The notes beneath the pieces are model-generated. The model saw only the letters and a list, made by a program, of their open reading frames with translations. It was not told the DNA's origin and did not search any database. A stretch of 64,000 nt of DNA from an uncultured Opitutaceae bacterium (lineage in GTDB: Bacteria; Verrucomicrobiota; Verrucomicrobiia; Opitutales; Opitutaceae): contig CALFXL010000066.1 in NCBI GenBank assembly GCA_937958045.1, positions 65,279-129,278 of the forward strand, given 5' to 3'. Shown one piece after another: positions 27,851 through 36,181 of the stretch (the first letter of the stretch is position 1; each line of letters starts with the position of its first letter). The position numbers and the translations under genes were made by a program.

Positions 27851-28696
27851 ATGAAATTTATACGCGCACTCTTCCTCCTTGGCCTTCTTGGGCTTGCGAT
27901 TGCCCCGGCCGCGCGGGCACAGGTTTATTTGCACACACAAGATGTTACTGGCGACTTCGGCACCGGCGTGGTGGCACGTTTCTATTTTGAAATCGATATC
28001 GCTAGCAACACGCTGACCATCCGCGTCGACAACACCGTCGCGATTAATGCACAGGGTTTGGGTACCAAGGGCACGATCGTCAGCTTCGGCTTCAACACGC
28101 CTTTCACGGGCCTGCGGACTTCCGACGTGGACACGACCGTCGTCTGGAACAAGCGCAACACCGGTCACACCCAAGTCTCCACTACCCAACGCGTCATCAA
28201 CGGCAGCAGCAGTTCCTTCTGGGAAGAACACGCACACTACACCCTCGCCCACCAAGGCACCAAGTATGACCAAGACTTCGGCGTTTCCACCAAAGACACG
28301 CCTTCTGCCGACGCCGCCGGTCTCGACAATGTCAACCAAGGCATCCGCTACGGCGAAATCGCGACATTCACCTTCAAGTTCAAAAACCACGACATCACCG
28401 AGGACAACTACAAGGACTTCTTCGGCGACAACTACATCTCCGTTTACTGGCGCGAAGTGACCGAGACCTACACGGTCCGCGAAAAGAACAAGTTCGGACA
28501 GTGGAAGGACGTGACCAAGACCCGTACTCCCAACGGCGGCTGGGACAAAGGCATGGCCAGCTTCCGTCCGCCCTCGGATGGCGACCTTCCCGCCACACCC
28601 GAGCCCTCCACCTACGGCCTGATGGGCGCCGCGGCTCTCCTCGGTCTGATCGCGCACCGCCGCCACAAGGCCAAGAAAGCTGCGGAGACCGCCTGA
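27851..28696 (+). CDS. PEP-CTERM sorting-domain protein
   Basis: 281 residues. Signal peptide 1-23 (ends ARAQ), a beta-rich Thr/Asn-rich body, and a C-terminal sorting signal: ATPEPSTYGLMG, a hydrophobic helix, then HRRHKAKK. That tripartite end is recognised by exosortase, which cleaves near PEP and moves the protein to the cell surface or matrix. No enzymatic motif is seen in the body. The exosortase itself is not in this window. Terminator at 28722-28751. Confidence 0.92.
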   Translation: MKFIRALFLLGLLGLAIAPAARAQVYLHTQDVTGDFGTGVVARFYFEIDIASNTLTIRVDNTVAINAQGLGTKGTIVSFGFNTPFTGLRTSDVDTTVVWNKRNTGHTQVSTTQRVINGSSSSFWEEHAHYTLAHQGTKYDQDFGVSTKDTPSADAAGLDNVNQGIRYGEIATFTFKFKNHDITEDNYKDFFGDNYISVYWREVTETYTVREKNKFGQWKDVTKTRTPNGGWDKGMASFRPPSDGDLPATPEPSTYGLMGAAALLGLIAHRRHKAKKAAETA

Positions 28697-28721
28697 TTTC
28701 AATTTCCCCTATCAACGCTTC

Positions 28722-28751
28722 GCCGCGCTCCGCAAGGAGCGCGGCTTTTTT
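28722..28751 (+). terminator. Intrinsic terminator after the PEP-CTERM gene
   Basis: Perfect 10-bp stem GCCGCGCTCC/GGAGCGCGGC with a GCAA tetraloop, then six T. Confidence 0.93.
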
Positions 28752-28842
28752 GTGGCTCACACCCGTGCATCCGCGTTCCACATCACCTCGATCGATTTTT
28801 CCGCTTTCCCCCAAACCCTTCGCGCCCCCATTTTCTCCAGCA

Positions 28843-29460
28843 ATGTCCCTCCGCGCCTGGTTTCCGACCTTCCTTTATTGCGAGAAACTCCAAAAATCCG
28901 GCATCGCCCGCCTCAATGACGATCTCGCCGACGAGTGCGCCCGCATCCGCGAATTCGACGAAGCCGGCCGCAAGTGGAGCGCGACCAACTACCCCGGCGG
29001 CTACACGAGCTACGCCTCGATGAACGAGCTCCATCTCTTTTCGTCATCGTTTGCCGAGCTGGAAAAAAAGATCGCCCGCCACGTGCGCGCATTCGCCAAA
29101 GCACTCGATATGGATCTCCGCGGTCGACAAATCCGCATGACCGATTGCTGGGTCAACATCATGCCCCCCACCGCCGCGCACAGCTTGCACCTGCACCCGC
29201 TCGCCTTCATCAGCGGCACGTACTACGTCCGGACGCCCAAGGGCTGTCCTGGTCTCAAATTCGAAGATCCGCGTCTCGACCGCTTCATGGCCGCGCCACC
29301 CAAGCTCGCCAATGCCCGCGACGAAAACCGCACGCACGTCACCTACCCGGCCGAAGCGGGGAATGTCATTTTGTTCGAAAGCTGGCTCCGTCACGAAGTC
29401 CCGTCGAATCGCGTGGACGACGAACGGATCAGCATCAGTTTTAACTACAACTGGGCTTGA
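28843..29460 (+). CDS. Putative 2OG-Fe(II) oxygenase (TIGR02466-like)
   Basis: 205 residues. The beta-helix oxygenase core shows HSLHLHPLAFISGTYYV with the first iron ligands, a dP-x-LD segment and NVILFESWLRHEVPSN followed by RISISFNYNW, which carries the distal His and the 2-oxoglutarate-binding Arg. Family members are predicted hydroxylases of unknown substrate. The start ATG 28843 fits the family N-terminus (WFPTFLY). It is followed by a lipoprotein gene after 47 bp. Confidence 0.85.
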   Translation: MSLRAWFPTFLYCEKLQKSGIARLNDDLADECARIREFDEAGRKWSATNYPGGYTSYASMNELHLFSSSFAELEKKIARHVRAFAKALDMDLRGRQIRMTDCWVNIMPPTAAHSLHLHPLAFISGTYYVRTPKGCPGLKFEDPRLDRFMAAPPKLANARDENRTHVTYPAEAGNVILFESWLRHEVPSNRVDDERISISFNYNWA

Positions 29461-29507
29461 ACCTTCGCGTTCGCGCCCGCCATCTCCCCTCAACCCTGTT
29501 TTTGTCC

Positions 29508-30152
29508 ATGCCCGCATCGTCCCGTTTCCGCTTCTCCGCCCTCGTGTCCTTCATCGCCTGCGCGTCCTTGTTCCCCGGTTGCGTCAGTGATCGGAAAGTC
29601 GCGGATGAAGCGAGCATCGCGGAGGCGTCGAAACCCGCCCCGCCCACCATGCTCGCCGAGACGACCTTTTTCGACGATCGCCTCCTGGTCGAAGTAAACC
29701 TCGGCCGCGGTTTCCGTCCGCGTATGGTCAAGCCCGGTTACAAACCGCGCGTTAACGAAGAAAATCCCTTCGCCACGGTCATCTACACCGATCAATTCGC
29801 GCGCGAGATCGCCGAGGAGGAAGAACAAGGCCTCTTCCTCCCCCGCATGCGCAACAGCACGTTACCCCCCGTCGCGCTGCGTCTGCGCGTCCACAACATC
29901 GGCAACGATCCGGTCACCGTCAGTTTCCTCGAGTGCCGTTCCTATCTCGGCAACTTCGTGGTCCAACCGGAAACCATCACCATCGCCAGCGGCGAATCCG
30001 GTCAGCCCGACCCGATGGTTTCGCTCCTCGGCGTCAGCGGTGAAGAGATTCCCGTCACCGTCACGCTCCAGGTCGACGGCAGGAAGGAAACCCGCACCAT
30101 CACCCTCGTGCCGATCAAACAACCCACCCCGCCGGCGCCGTCCGCGCCTTAA
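29508..30152 (+). CDS. Lipoprotein of unknown function
   Basis: 214 residues. Lipoprotein signal peptide ends in the lipobox LFPGC. The mature chain has an Ile/Val-rich second half (VALRLRVHNIGNDPVTVSF ... VTVTLQVDGRKE) that looks like an immunoglobulin-type beta domain. ATG 29508 is selected; the upstream frame overlaps the oxygenase gene. No homologue name can be given. Confidence 0.75.
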   Translation: MPASSRFRFSALVSFIACASLFPGCVSDRKVADEASIAEASKPAPPTMLAETTFFDDRLLVEVNLGRGFRPRMVKPGYKPRVNEENPFATVIYTDQFAREIAEEEEQGLFLPRMRNSTLPPVALRLRVHNIGNDPVTVSFLECRSYLGNFVVQPETITIASGESGQPDPMVSLLGVSGEEIPVTVTLQVDGRKETRTITLVPIKQPTPPAPSAP

Positions 30153-30183
30153 TCGCGGACGTATCCGTTTCACGGATACAACC

Positions 30184-30384
30184 ATGATCGTCATCCGCCG
30201 ATTGGTTGAACGGGAACGCGCCTTCACCGCGATTTTTCTCCCCGGAGAGCCGGCGCGCATTTTCCCGACGACCGATTACGAACATGCGCGCATCCTGCAA
30301 ATCTACAAACAGGACCGCCCGTACCCGGATGTGATCAACGATTTCACCGAGTTCGCGCTTTCCCCGCCGCGCCGTCCGCGTTGA
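30184..30384 (+). CDS. Possible small protein, 66 residues
   Basis: MIVIRRLVERERAFTAIFLP then an acidic-aromatic stretch and an Arg/Pro end. It fills the gap between the lipoprotein and dgkA in the same direction, 31 bp and 9 bp from its neighbours, with normal codon use. It has no recognisable domain. The compact spacing supports it, but it may be a chance ORF. Confidence 0.45.
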   Translation: MIVIRRLVERERAFTAIFLPGEPARIFPTTDYEHARILQIYKQDRPYPDVINDFTEFALSPPRRPR

Positions 30385-30393
30385 GTTCCCAGC

Positions 30394-30831
30394 GTGCACA
30401 CCCCGCCTCCAGCGCACGAGCCAGCTCCGACTTCCAAGCGACGCACGTTTCGCAACTTCCTCGCCTCGATCCGCTATTCGATCGAGGGCTTTCGCGAAGC
30501 GATGCGACACGAGCCGTCCTTTCGCGAGGATCTTTTGTTCGTCGTCGCTCTGGTGCCTTTTGCGATCATCCTGCCCGTCAATGCCGTCTCGACCGCGTTG
30601 ATGATCGGTTCGCTTCTGTTGATCGTGATCGTCGAGTTGCTCAACTCGGCGATCGAGTGGACGCTCGATTATCTGCGGCCGGAACATCATCCGCTCGCGA
30701 AGCGCGTCAAAGACATGGCCAGCGCCGCCGTCTTCATCAGTTACCTCAACTGCGTGATCATCTGGGCTGTCCTGCTGTGGCCCGGCACAGGCGCCTGGCG
30801 CCGTCTCGTCGAGCAATTCAGCGGCAATTGA
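30394..30831 (+). CDS. dgkA: Diacylglycerol kinase (undecaprenol-kinase type)
   Basis: 145 residues, GTG start. Integral membrane kinase of the DgkA family. An N-terminal amphipathic Arg-rich stretch precedes three membrane helices. The signature is ELLNSAIEWTLDY followed by HPLAKRVKDMASAAVF, where the Glu/Asp bind the metal. It phosphorylates diacylglycerol or undecaprenol to recycle lipid intermediates of envelope synthesis. The nearest internal ATG would remove the first helix, which supports the GTG. Confidence 0.9.
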   Translation: MHTPPPAHEPAPTSKRRTFRNFLASIRYSIEGFREAMRHEPSFREDLLFVVALVPFAIILPVNAVSTALMIGSLLLIVIVELLNSAIEWTLDYLRPEHHPLAKRVKDMASAAVFISYLNCVIIWAVLLWPGTGAWRRLVEQFSGN

Positions 30832-30971
30832 TGCTCCGCTGCGATCATACCGCGGTTCGCTGAATCACTTTAACGGTTTTCTGCGAATTCCGCGCTTCTC
30901 GCTCGCGCCATTCACGACTCCAGTCGTTTCCGCGCGTGCCATGCGTACGTGCGTTAGCACCGATTCTCCGC

Positions 30972-31769
30972 ATGAAATTTCTCCCCGTTCTCCCTGTTGC
31001 CCTCCTCGTCCTCGTCGGCTGCGCTTCGCCGGACTCTTCGCAAAAAAACAACACCTCAGCCACGGCCTCTGGCACGACACCCTCGATGCCCTCGCTGACG
31101 CTTCCCAATGCGCCCATGGCATCGTCGACGTCGTCGCCCGGATCGACAGGAACCGCCGGCTCAACACTAGTGCCATCTGTCGAGCCAGTGCTCGCCGACA
31201 CGCCGGCCCCCGCGCCGCTCAAACTTTCTCCCGAGGTCGAGGCCGTTGTTTACCGCTTCACGCACGGCGTCGGCGGAAACACCGTGCACGATCTCGCCGA
31301 ATCGACCGGATTCCCTTCCGCGCTCGCGTCACTTCACCCCGGCGCCGCCGCGCCGCGTATCGAGGGCAACAACGCCGCCAATCTTCCGCCGCCCACCGGC
31401 CTCACCGCCGACGGCAATTCCACGGAACTCGTGGTGCGCGATTGGACGGGCATCGTGCTCGTCCCGGTATCCGCCGCTCTCGCCAAAGCCTACACGTCGG
31501 AAGTGCGTCTGCTCAAAGTGGAGGCACATCCGCTGCATGATGGTCGTCTTCGCATCTGGGCGCGCATCCGCAATGTCAGCAGTCGTCCGCTGCCCGCGGA
31601 GATCGCCTGCTCATTTCGCATGCGCGGCGAAAACACGCCCAACAGCCCGTACTTCTATCAGCTCGACGTTCCACCCGGCGCGTTCCGCGATGTGTTTTTC
31701 GTTTCACCCGAAGGCGAGTTGTCCGCGTACGCGGTCCTCGTTCGCAGCGAAGAAATGTGGAAACGCTGA
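30972..31769 (+). CDS. Lipoprotein, YcfL-like C-terminal domain
   Basis: 265 residues. The lipobox LVGC lies at residues 14-17, followed by a Ser/Thr/Pro-rich linker to about residue 80. The C-terminal 120 residues resemble a DUF1425/YcfL-type beta-sandwich: GRLRIWARIRNVSSRPLP, EIACSFRMRGEN and VPPGAFRDVFFVSP. ATG 30972 is preferred because it puts the signal at the N-terminus. It ends 6 bp before the convergent permease gene. Function is not known. Confidence 0.7.
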   Translation: MKFLPVLPVALLVLVGCASPDSSQKNNTSATASGTTPSMPSLTLPNAPMASSTSSPGSTGTAGSTLVPSVEPVLADTPAPAPLKLSPEVEAVVYRFTHGVGGNTVHDLAESTGFPSALASLHPGAAAPRIEGNNAANLPPPTGLTADGNSTELVVRDWTGIVLVPVSAALAKAYTSEVRLLKVEAHPLHDGRLRIWARIRNVSSRPLPAEIACSFRMRGENTPNSPYFYQLDVPPGAFRDVFFVSPEGELSAYAVLVRSEEMWKR

Positions 31770-31775
31770 ACGCCT

Positions 31776-32900
31776 TCAGCGCATCCGCATCGTCAGCCAA
31801 GCGCCGACCGCCAGCATCGCGGCGCTCGGCAAACACGCCGCCGTCACCGGATCGATGGTGCCGCGCATACCCAGCGCGTTTCCAATCTGCAGCAGAACAT
31901 AATACGCGAGAAACAATCCGAGCGACTTCGACACGCCGACCGCCGGATTCACGCGCACGCCGCTCACCGCAAACGGGATCGCCAACGCGATCACGATCAA
32001 CGGCACCAGCGTGTCGGCGATCAGGCTGTAATAACGCACGGCGTAGATCGTGACCTTCGGATTCTCCTCCACGCGGAAATAATCGATGATCCGCTGCAGT
32101 TGGAAAAACGAAAGATCCTTCGGCTTCACGTCGAAGACCGTCATCAGCGCCGGATCTTCTTTGAAGTACGGAAACGCTCGCTCCGCGAATGGCCGGCTCG
32201 TGATCACATCGCCCGTCGTCGTGTCGAACATCGTTTCACGTCCGTCATAGAACGTCCACGTACCCTCCGCCGGATCGTACTTCGCCTGCGCGCCGTAGAT
32301 GCGGAGTTTTTCGCGACGCTGCAGATCGAGCTCCGACACCGTCACGCCGTATCCACGAAATGCATACCGGTTATACCGGTTCATGATCCACATGCGGCCC
32401 TGACGCTGATTGTCGAATGTCACCACTTGCGACACGCCGCCCATCGTGGTCTCGCCCGCCGACGTCGCGTGACGGTATTTCAAATAGTCCATCAGCGACG
32501 CCGACGCTTCCACCGACCACGGCACCACGCTGGCATTAAGTCCCCACATCACGCCGCACAGCACCAGTCCCGCCATCCAAATCGAACGGGTGATGCGAAA
32601 GATACCGAGCCCCGCCGCGCGCATCGCGGTGATTTCGTTCCAGCGATGCAACTGTCCCAGCGCATACAATAACGACACCAACAGCACCACCGGCAACACG
32701 ACGCCGAGGAAGCTCGGGACCTTGATCGCGAAATACATCACCGTGTTCGCGAACCCGGCATCGTACCGCATCAGGTCCTCGAAGTCGTCGTACATCGTTT
32801 GGATGAGCAGCAGTCCGAGCGTGGCGAGCAGTACCAGCCCGAAGATGCCCAGCCATTCACGCAAAATATGCCGATCGATCAGGTTCAATGTGCGGCTCAA
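31776..32900 (-). CDS. LptF/LptG-family permease
   Basis: 374 residues. N-terminal three membrane helices (VLLATLGLLLIQTMYDDF, VVLPVVLLVSLLYALGQL), a large periplasmic beta-jellyroll part, then three helices near the C-terminus (LVPLIVIALAIPFAVSG). This is the YjgP/YjgQ layout of the transporter that extracts LPS from the inner membrane with LptB and LptC. The motif LHRWNEITAMRAAGLG is typical. It stands alone here: no adjacent partner permease. LptG rather than LptF is only a guess. Confidence 0.87.
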   Translation of the reverse strand: MSRTLNLIDRHILREWLGIFGLVLLATLGLLLIQTMYDDFEDLMRYDAGFANTVMYFAIKVPSFLGVVLPVVLLVSLLYALGQLHRWNEITAMRAAGLGIFRITRSIWMAGLVLCGVMWGLNASVVPWSVEASASLMDYLKYRHATSAGETTMGGVSQVVTFDNQRQGRMWIMNRYNRYAFRGYGVTVSELDLQRREKLRIYGAQAKYDPAEGTWTFYDGRETMFDTTTGDVITSRPFAERAFPYFKEDPALMTVFDVKPKDLSFFQLQRIIDYFRVEENPKVTIYAVRYYSLIADTLVPLIVIALAIPFAVSGVRVNPAVGVSKSLGLFLAYYVLLQIGNALGMRGTIDPVTAACLPSAAMLAVGAWLTMRMR

Positions 32901-33035
32901 TTCAGCAGCCTGCGGCGGCGTGGCAATAGCGCGCTTTATTACGCGAATTCATCAATGACCGCCAAAGCCCTCATTTAAGCGGCTGTTGCGAAAATCCCCG
33001 TTGCAGTCGGCGCATCCACTGTTAGCTCGGACGCC

Positions 33036-34643
33036 ATGTCTCACCCCAAAGAGGCTTGGTCATCCCGCCTCGGCATCATCCTGGCCGTGGCCGGCAGCGC
33101 TGTCGGCTTGGGAAATTTCCTGCGTTTCCCCGGTCTCGCGGCTCAATACGGCGGCGGCGCGTTCATGATCGCGTACTTCATTTCGTTCCTCCTCATCGGC
33201 ATCCCGATCGGTTGGGCGGAATGGACCTTCGGTCGCCATGGCGGCAGCCTCGGCTATCGATCATCGCCCGGCATTTTCCATGCGATCGTGAAAAGCCGTT
33301 ACGGGAAATTTCTCGGCACCATTGGCCTGGTCATCCCGATCGTCATCTACACGTACTACTGCTACATCGAAGCGTGGTGCCTGGGTTACGCGCTCAACGC
33401 GGCCGTCGGTAACCTGTCCCAGCCAGGCCTGAACTACGGTGAGTTTTTTGCCAATTTCACGGGCGCGATGACGGACGGTGTCGCGCTGCGCTTCGGCATC
33501 TACGACGTCGGGATTTTTGTCCTCATCGTCTTCGTGCTGAACTTCTACTTCATCTACCGCGGCATCTCCAAAGGCATCGAAACGGTCTGCAAATACGCGA
33601 TGCCCGCGCTGATTCTCATCGCGGTGATCGTCTTGGTGCGTGTATTGACGCTCGGTACGCCCGATCCCGCCAAGCCCGATCAAAACGTGATCAATGGTCT
33701 CGGCTTTATGTGGAATCCGCGCGACATCGCGGAAGGCCTGAAAAACCCGCAGCTCTGGCTCGCCGCCGCCGGCCAGATTTTCTTCACGCTCTCCATCGGC
33801 TTCGGCGTCATCATCACCTACTCGAGCTATCTCTCCCGCAAAGACGATGTCGTGCTCAGCTCGCTCACCGCCTGCGCGACGAATGAGGTCTGCGAAGTCG
33901 GTCTCGGCGGACTCATCACCATTCCCGCGGCGTTCATGTTTCTCGGAGCCGCCGGCATCGTCGGCCAGGGAACCTTCGGTCTCGGTTTCCAAGTGCTTCC
34001 GCAAGTCTTCGCGCGCATGCCGGGAGGCGAAATCTTCGCCACGATTTTCTTCATTCTTCTCTTCCTCGCCGCGATCACGAGTTCGCTCTCCATGCTTCAA
34101 CCCGGCATCGCGTTTCTCGAAGAAGGTTTTGGCCTGAAGCGAAAAGCCTCCGTCGCCTTCCTCGGCCTCGTCACCGCCTGCGGTTCGCTCTTCGTGTGGT
34201 ATTTTTCGAAGGATTTGAAAGCGCTCGACACCTTCGATTTCTGGGCGGGCACCTTGATGATCTTCGTTCAGGCCACGATCCTCATCATCGTTTTTGCATG
34301 GGGCATCGGAGTGGAAAAAGGGTGGCAGCTCATGCACGAGGGCGCCGTGATCCGCGCGCCGTCGGTCTTCAAGTTCGTCATCAAATACGTCACGCCGACC
34401 TTCCTCCTCGCCGTCTTTGTCCTCTTCCTGCTGAACAATGTCTTCGGCTGGAACTTCGCGTTCGGCGAAGCCGCGCGCTTCGAGCCCACCAGCTACGTGC
34501 GCGATCTCATCGGCCCCGAACCCAGTCAAGTCGCGCGAGCCGGCGTCCTCTTCATCGGCGCGCTCTTCGTATCGATCTTAACCCTCACGCATCTGGCAGG
34601 GAAAAACTGGACGACTCGTCCACCCTCCCCTGGCCGTAACTGA
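33036..34643 (+). CDS. Sodium:neurotransmitter symporter (NSS/SLC6) family transporter
   Basis: 535 residues, 11-12 membrane helices. The first helix AVAGSAVGLGNFLRFP is the SLC6/LeuT signature that forms the Na and substrate sites. Also family-like are QIFFTLSIGFGVIITYSSYL (helix 6-7 region) and LFLAAITSSLSMLQPG. It probably imports an amino acid with sodium. A small one-helix gene follows after 7 bp and is probably its partner (MetS type), which would make methionine or alanine plausible, though that is inference. Confidence 0.93.
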   Translation: MSHPKEAWSSRLGIILAVAGSAVGLGNFLRFPGLAAQYGGGAFMIAYFISFLLIGIPIGWAEWTFGRHGGSLGYRSSPGIFHAIVKSRYGKFLGTIGLVIPIVIYTYYCYIEAWCLGYALNAAVGNLSQPGLNYGEFFANFTGAMTDGVALRFGIYDVGIFVLIVFVLNFYFIYRGISKGIETVCKYAMPALILIAVIVLVRVLTLGTPDPAKPDQNVINGLGFMWNPRDIAEGLKNPQLWLAAAGQIFFTLSIGFGVIITYSSYLSRKDDVVLSSLTACATNEVCEVGLGGLITIPAAFMFLGAAGIVGQGTFGLGFQVLPQVFARMPGGEIFATIFFILLFLAAITSSLSMLQPGIAFLEEGFGLKRKASVAFLGLVTACGSLFVWYFSKDLKALDTFDFWAGTLMIFVQATILIIVFAWGIGVEKGWQLMHEGAVIRAPSVFKFVIKYVTPTFLLAVFVLFLLNNVFGWNFAFGEAARFEPTSYVRDLIGPEPSQVARAGVLFIGALFVSILTLTHLAGKNWTTRPPSPGRN

Positions 34644-34650
34644 CACTCTC

Positions 34651-34803
34651 ATGACCCCTGGTGGCTGGATCAGTCTCATCCTTTCCGTCGGCGGCGTGCT
34701 CACGCTGTTCTCGTGGTGCATTTATCGCGTGTTGAAAGCACCGGAGCGCGAACACGATCTCGCCCACATCGAACCGCAAGACCGCGCACACGCCGACGAA
34801 TAA
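34651..34803 (+). CDS. MetS-like small subunit of the NSS transporter
   Basis: 50 residues: MTPGGWISLILSVGGVLTLF with one membrane helix, then a short basic-acidic tail (VLKAPEREHD). It sits 7 bp behind the NSS transporter and has the size and layout of MetS-type small subunits that pair with such transporters. Too short for standard ORF calling, but spacing and composition support it. Homology is based on layout only. Confidence 0.7.
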   Translation: MTPGGWISLILSVGGVLTLFSWCIYRVLKAPEREHDLAHIEPQDRAHADE

Positions 34804-34808
34804 TCGCT

Positions 34809-34828
34809 TGTAGTGGTTTTCCACTACA
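34809..34828. terminator. Hairpin between convergent genes
   Basis: Stem TGTAGTGG/CCACTACA with a TTTT loop. It lies between the MetS-like gene (+) and the AsmA-like gene (-). No T-run follows on either strand, so it may not terminate. Confidence 0.45.
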
Positions 34829-34837
34829 CGAGCTTGT

Positions 34838-36037
34838 TCATGGTTTTCCTTCGGGACGCAGCGGCTTGTCCTCATCCGGCGTCTTCGATTCGTCCCGCGC
34901 GGATCCTTCTTTGGCCGCTTCATCGGGTTTTAATACGCCGCCTTCGTCCGGCGTGAAAATATCGCCTTCCAATCGCTCCGACAGCGCCTGGCCAAAACCA
35001 TGACGCAACAGATTGCCGATCGCCGCGAGCAGCCCGATGTCCGCATCTCCAAACTCACCCGCAAAAGGCACGCGCGTCGCCACCTGATCGCGCGGTTTGT
35101 TTTTCACCAAGTGCGCGAGCGCCCCGACTATGTTTTCCCAAATGCGCTGCGTGACGGGTTTGTTTTCGTCGGCGACGTTGTTGAAATCGAGGTCCTCGAA
35201 AAACGGTTTGATATAACCTTCGTAACGCCCATCGGCCGCGGCGACTTCGAGAAAGAGCTGAAACTTGCCGCGCGAGACATCGACATTCGCATACGCGAGC
35301 AAGAACTCGTTGAGCGCCCGCAAATCCACGTCGCGCAGCTCGAGATCCAACTTAAAACGCGGCTGTTCCGCCAACCAGTCCACTCCGCCCATCAGCCGCA
35401 GATCGCCGTCGCCGATCGTCGTGCCTTCGATCAACACGTGCGCCGGCATTCCTTCCTCCGTCGCCTTCCGGCGATTTCTTAAGCCCGTGATGGTCGCATC
35501 GAGATCGCGGATCTCGATATCCACCTTGGGATCGGCAGTTGTATCCAAAAAACGGATAACGCTGTCGTCGATCTCCAGTCGCGTGATCTCGATCGGGAAA
35601 AGATCCTCGATCACTTCCTGCCAGCGTCGGTCGCCCTCCTTCTGACTGCTCTCGGCCGTGGGACCACTTACCAGCGTCAACGCAGCTTCCTCCAACTCGA
35701 TATCGCCCACGATGCGCCCGCGAAACAGATCCCGCCATGCGAGCGAAAAATCGATCTTCTTCGCCGCAAAAAACGGCTCCGACACCTCGCCGCTCGTTTT
35801 GCGAATTTCAACCTCCTCGAGTTGATACGCACCGCGCCACAAATGGAGGTCAATGTCCCCAACGCTGCCCGAATAATCAGGAATATTTTGCAGACGCCGA
35901 TTGATTGCCGACTCCAGCATGTACGGCAGCGCAAAGCGCAACGCCACTACCAGCAAAACGACGATCACCAGCACGCCGCGACTTCGGCGCCACCAGCGCG
36001 AAAGACGGCTCGCTGATGATGGATTCGTTGAAGGCAT
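34838..36037 (-). CDS. AsmA/DUF748-like envelope protein
   Basis: 399 residues. Basic N-terminus, one membrane helix (about residues 20-39, GVLVIVVLLVVALRFALPYML), then a periplasmic beta-rich domain with YSGSVGDIDLHLWRGAYQLE and DFSLAWRDLFRG. This is the start of DUF748/AsmA-type proteins that bridge the envelope or affect outer-membrane assembly. It ends in a Glu/Asp/Lys-rich tail. ATG 36037 is chosen; the frame upstream enters the promoter of the divergent rhamnosidase gene. The function is inferred from family resemblance. Confidence 0.8.
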   Translation of the reverse strand: MPSTNPSSASRLSRWWRRSRGVLVIVVLLVVALRFALPYMLESAINRRLQNIPDYSGSVGDIDLHLWRGAYQLEEVEIRKTSGEVSEPFFAAKKIDFSLAWRDLFRGRIVGDIELEEAALTLVSGPTAESSQKEGDRRWQEVIEDLFPIEITRLEIDDSVIRFLDTTADPKVDIEIRDLDATITGLRNRRKATEEGMPAHVLIEGTTIGDGDLRLMGGVDWLAEQPRFKLDLELRDVDLRALNEFLLAYANVDVSRGKFQLFLEVAAADGRYEGYIKPFFEDLDFNNVADENKPVTQRIWENIVGALAHLVKNKPRDQVATRVPFAGEFGDADIGLLAAIGNLLRHGFGQALSERLEGDIFTPDEGGVLKPDEAAKEGSARDESKTPDEDKPLRPEGKP

Positions 36038-36181
36038 GATCACGAACGGACCGCGCGTGCTCGCACCAGTGCTCCCGCAAACGCTACCGGGCCGCTCCCC
36101 GATAGCGACGGAACGCGTTGACTGTCCATCGCCCCGCCCATTGCCCGTTGCCCCGGGCGCCCATCGAAATTGCACTCAATC

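Noticed and set aside
33261..34529. 422-codon ORF antisense to the NSS transporter
   Set aside because: Composition is the reverse complement of membrane helices. No independent support.
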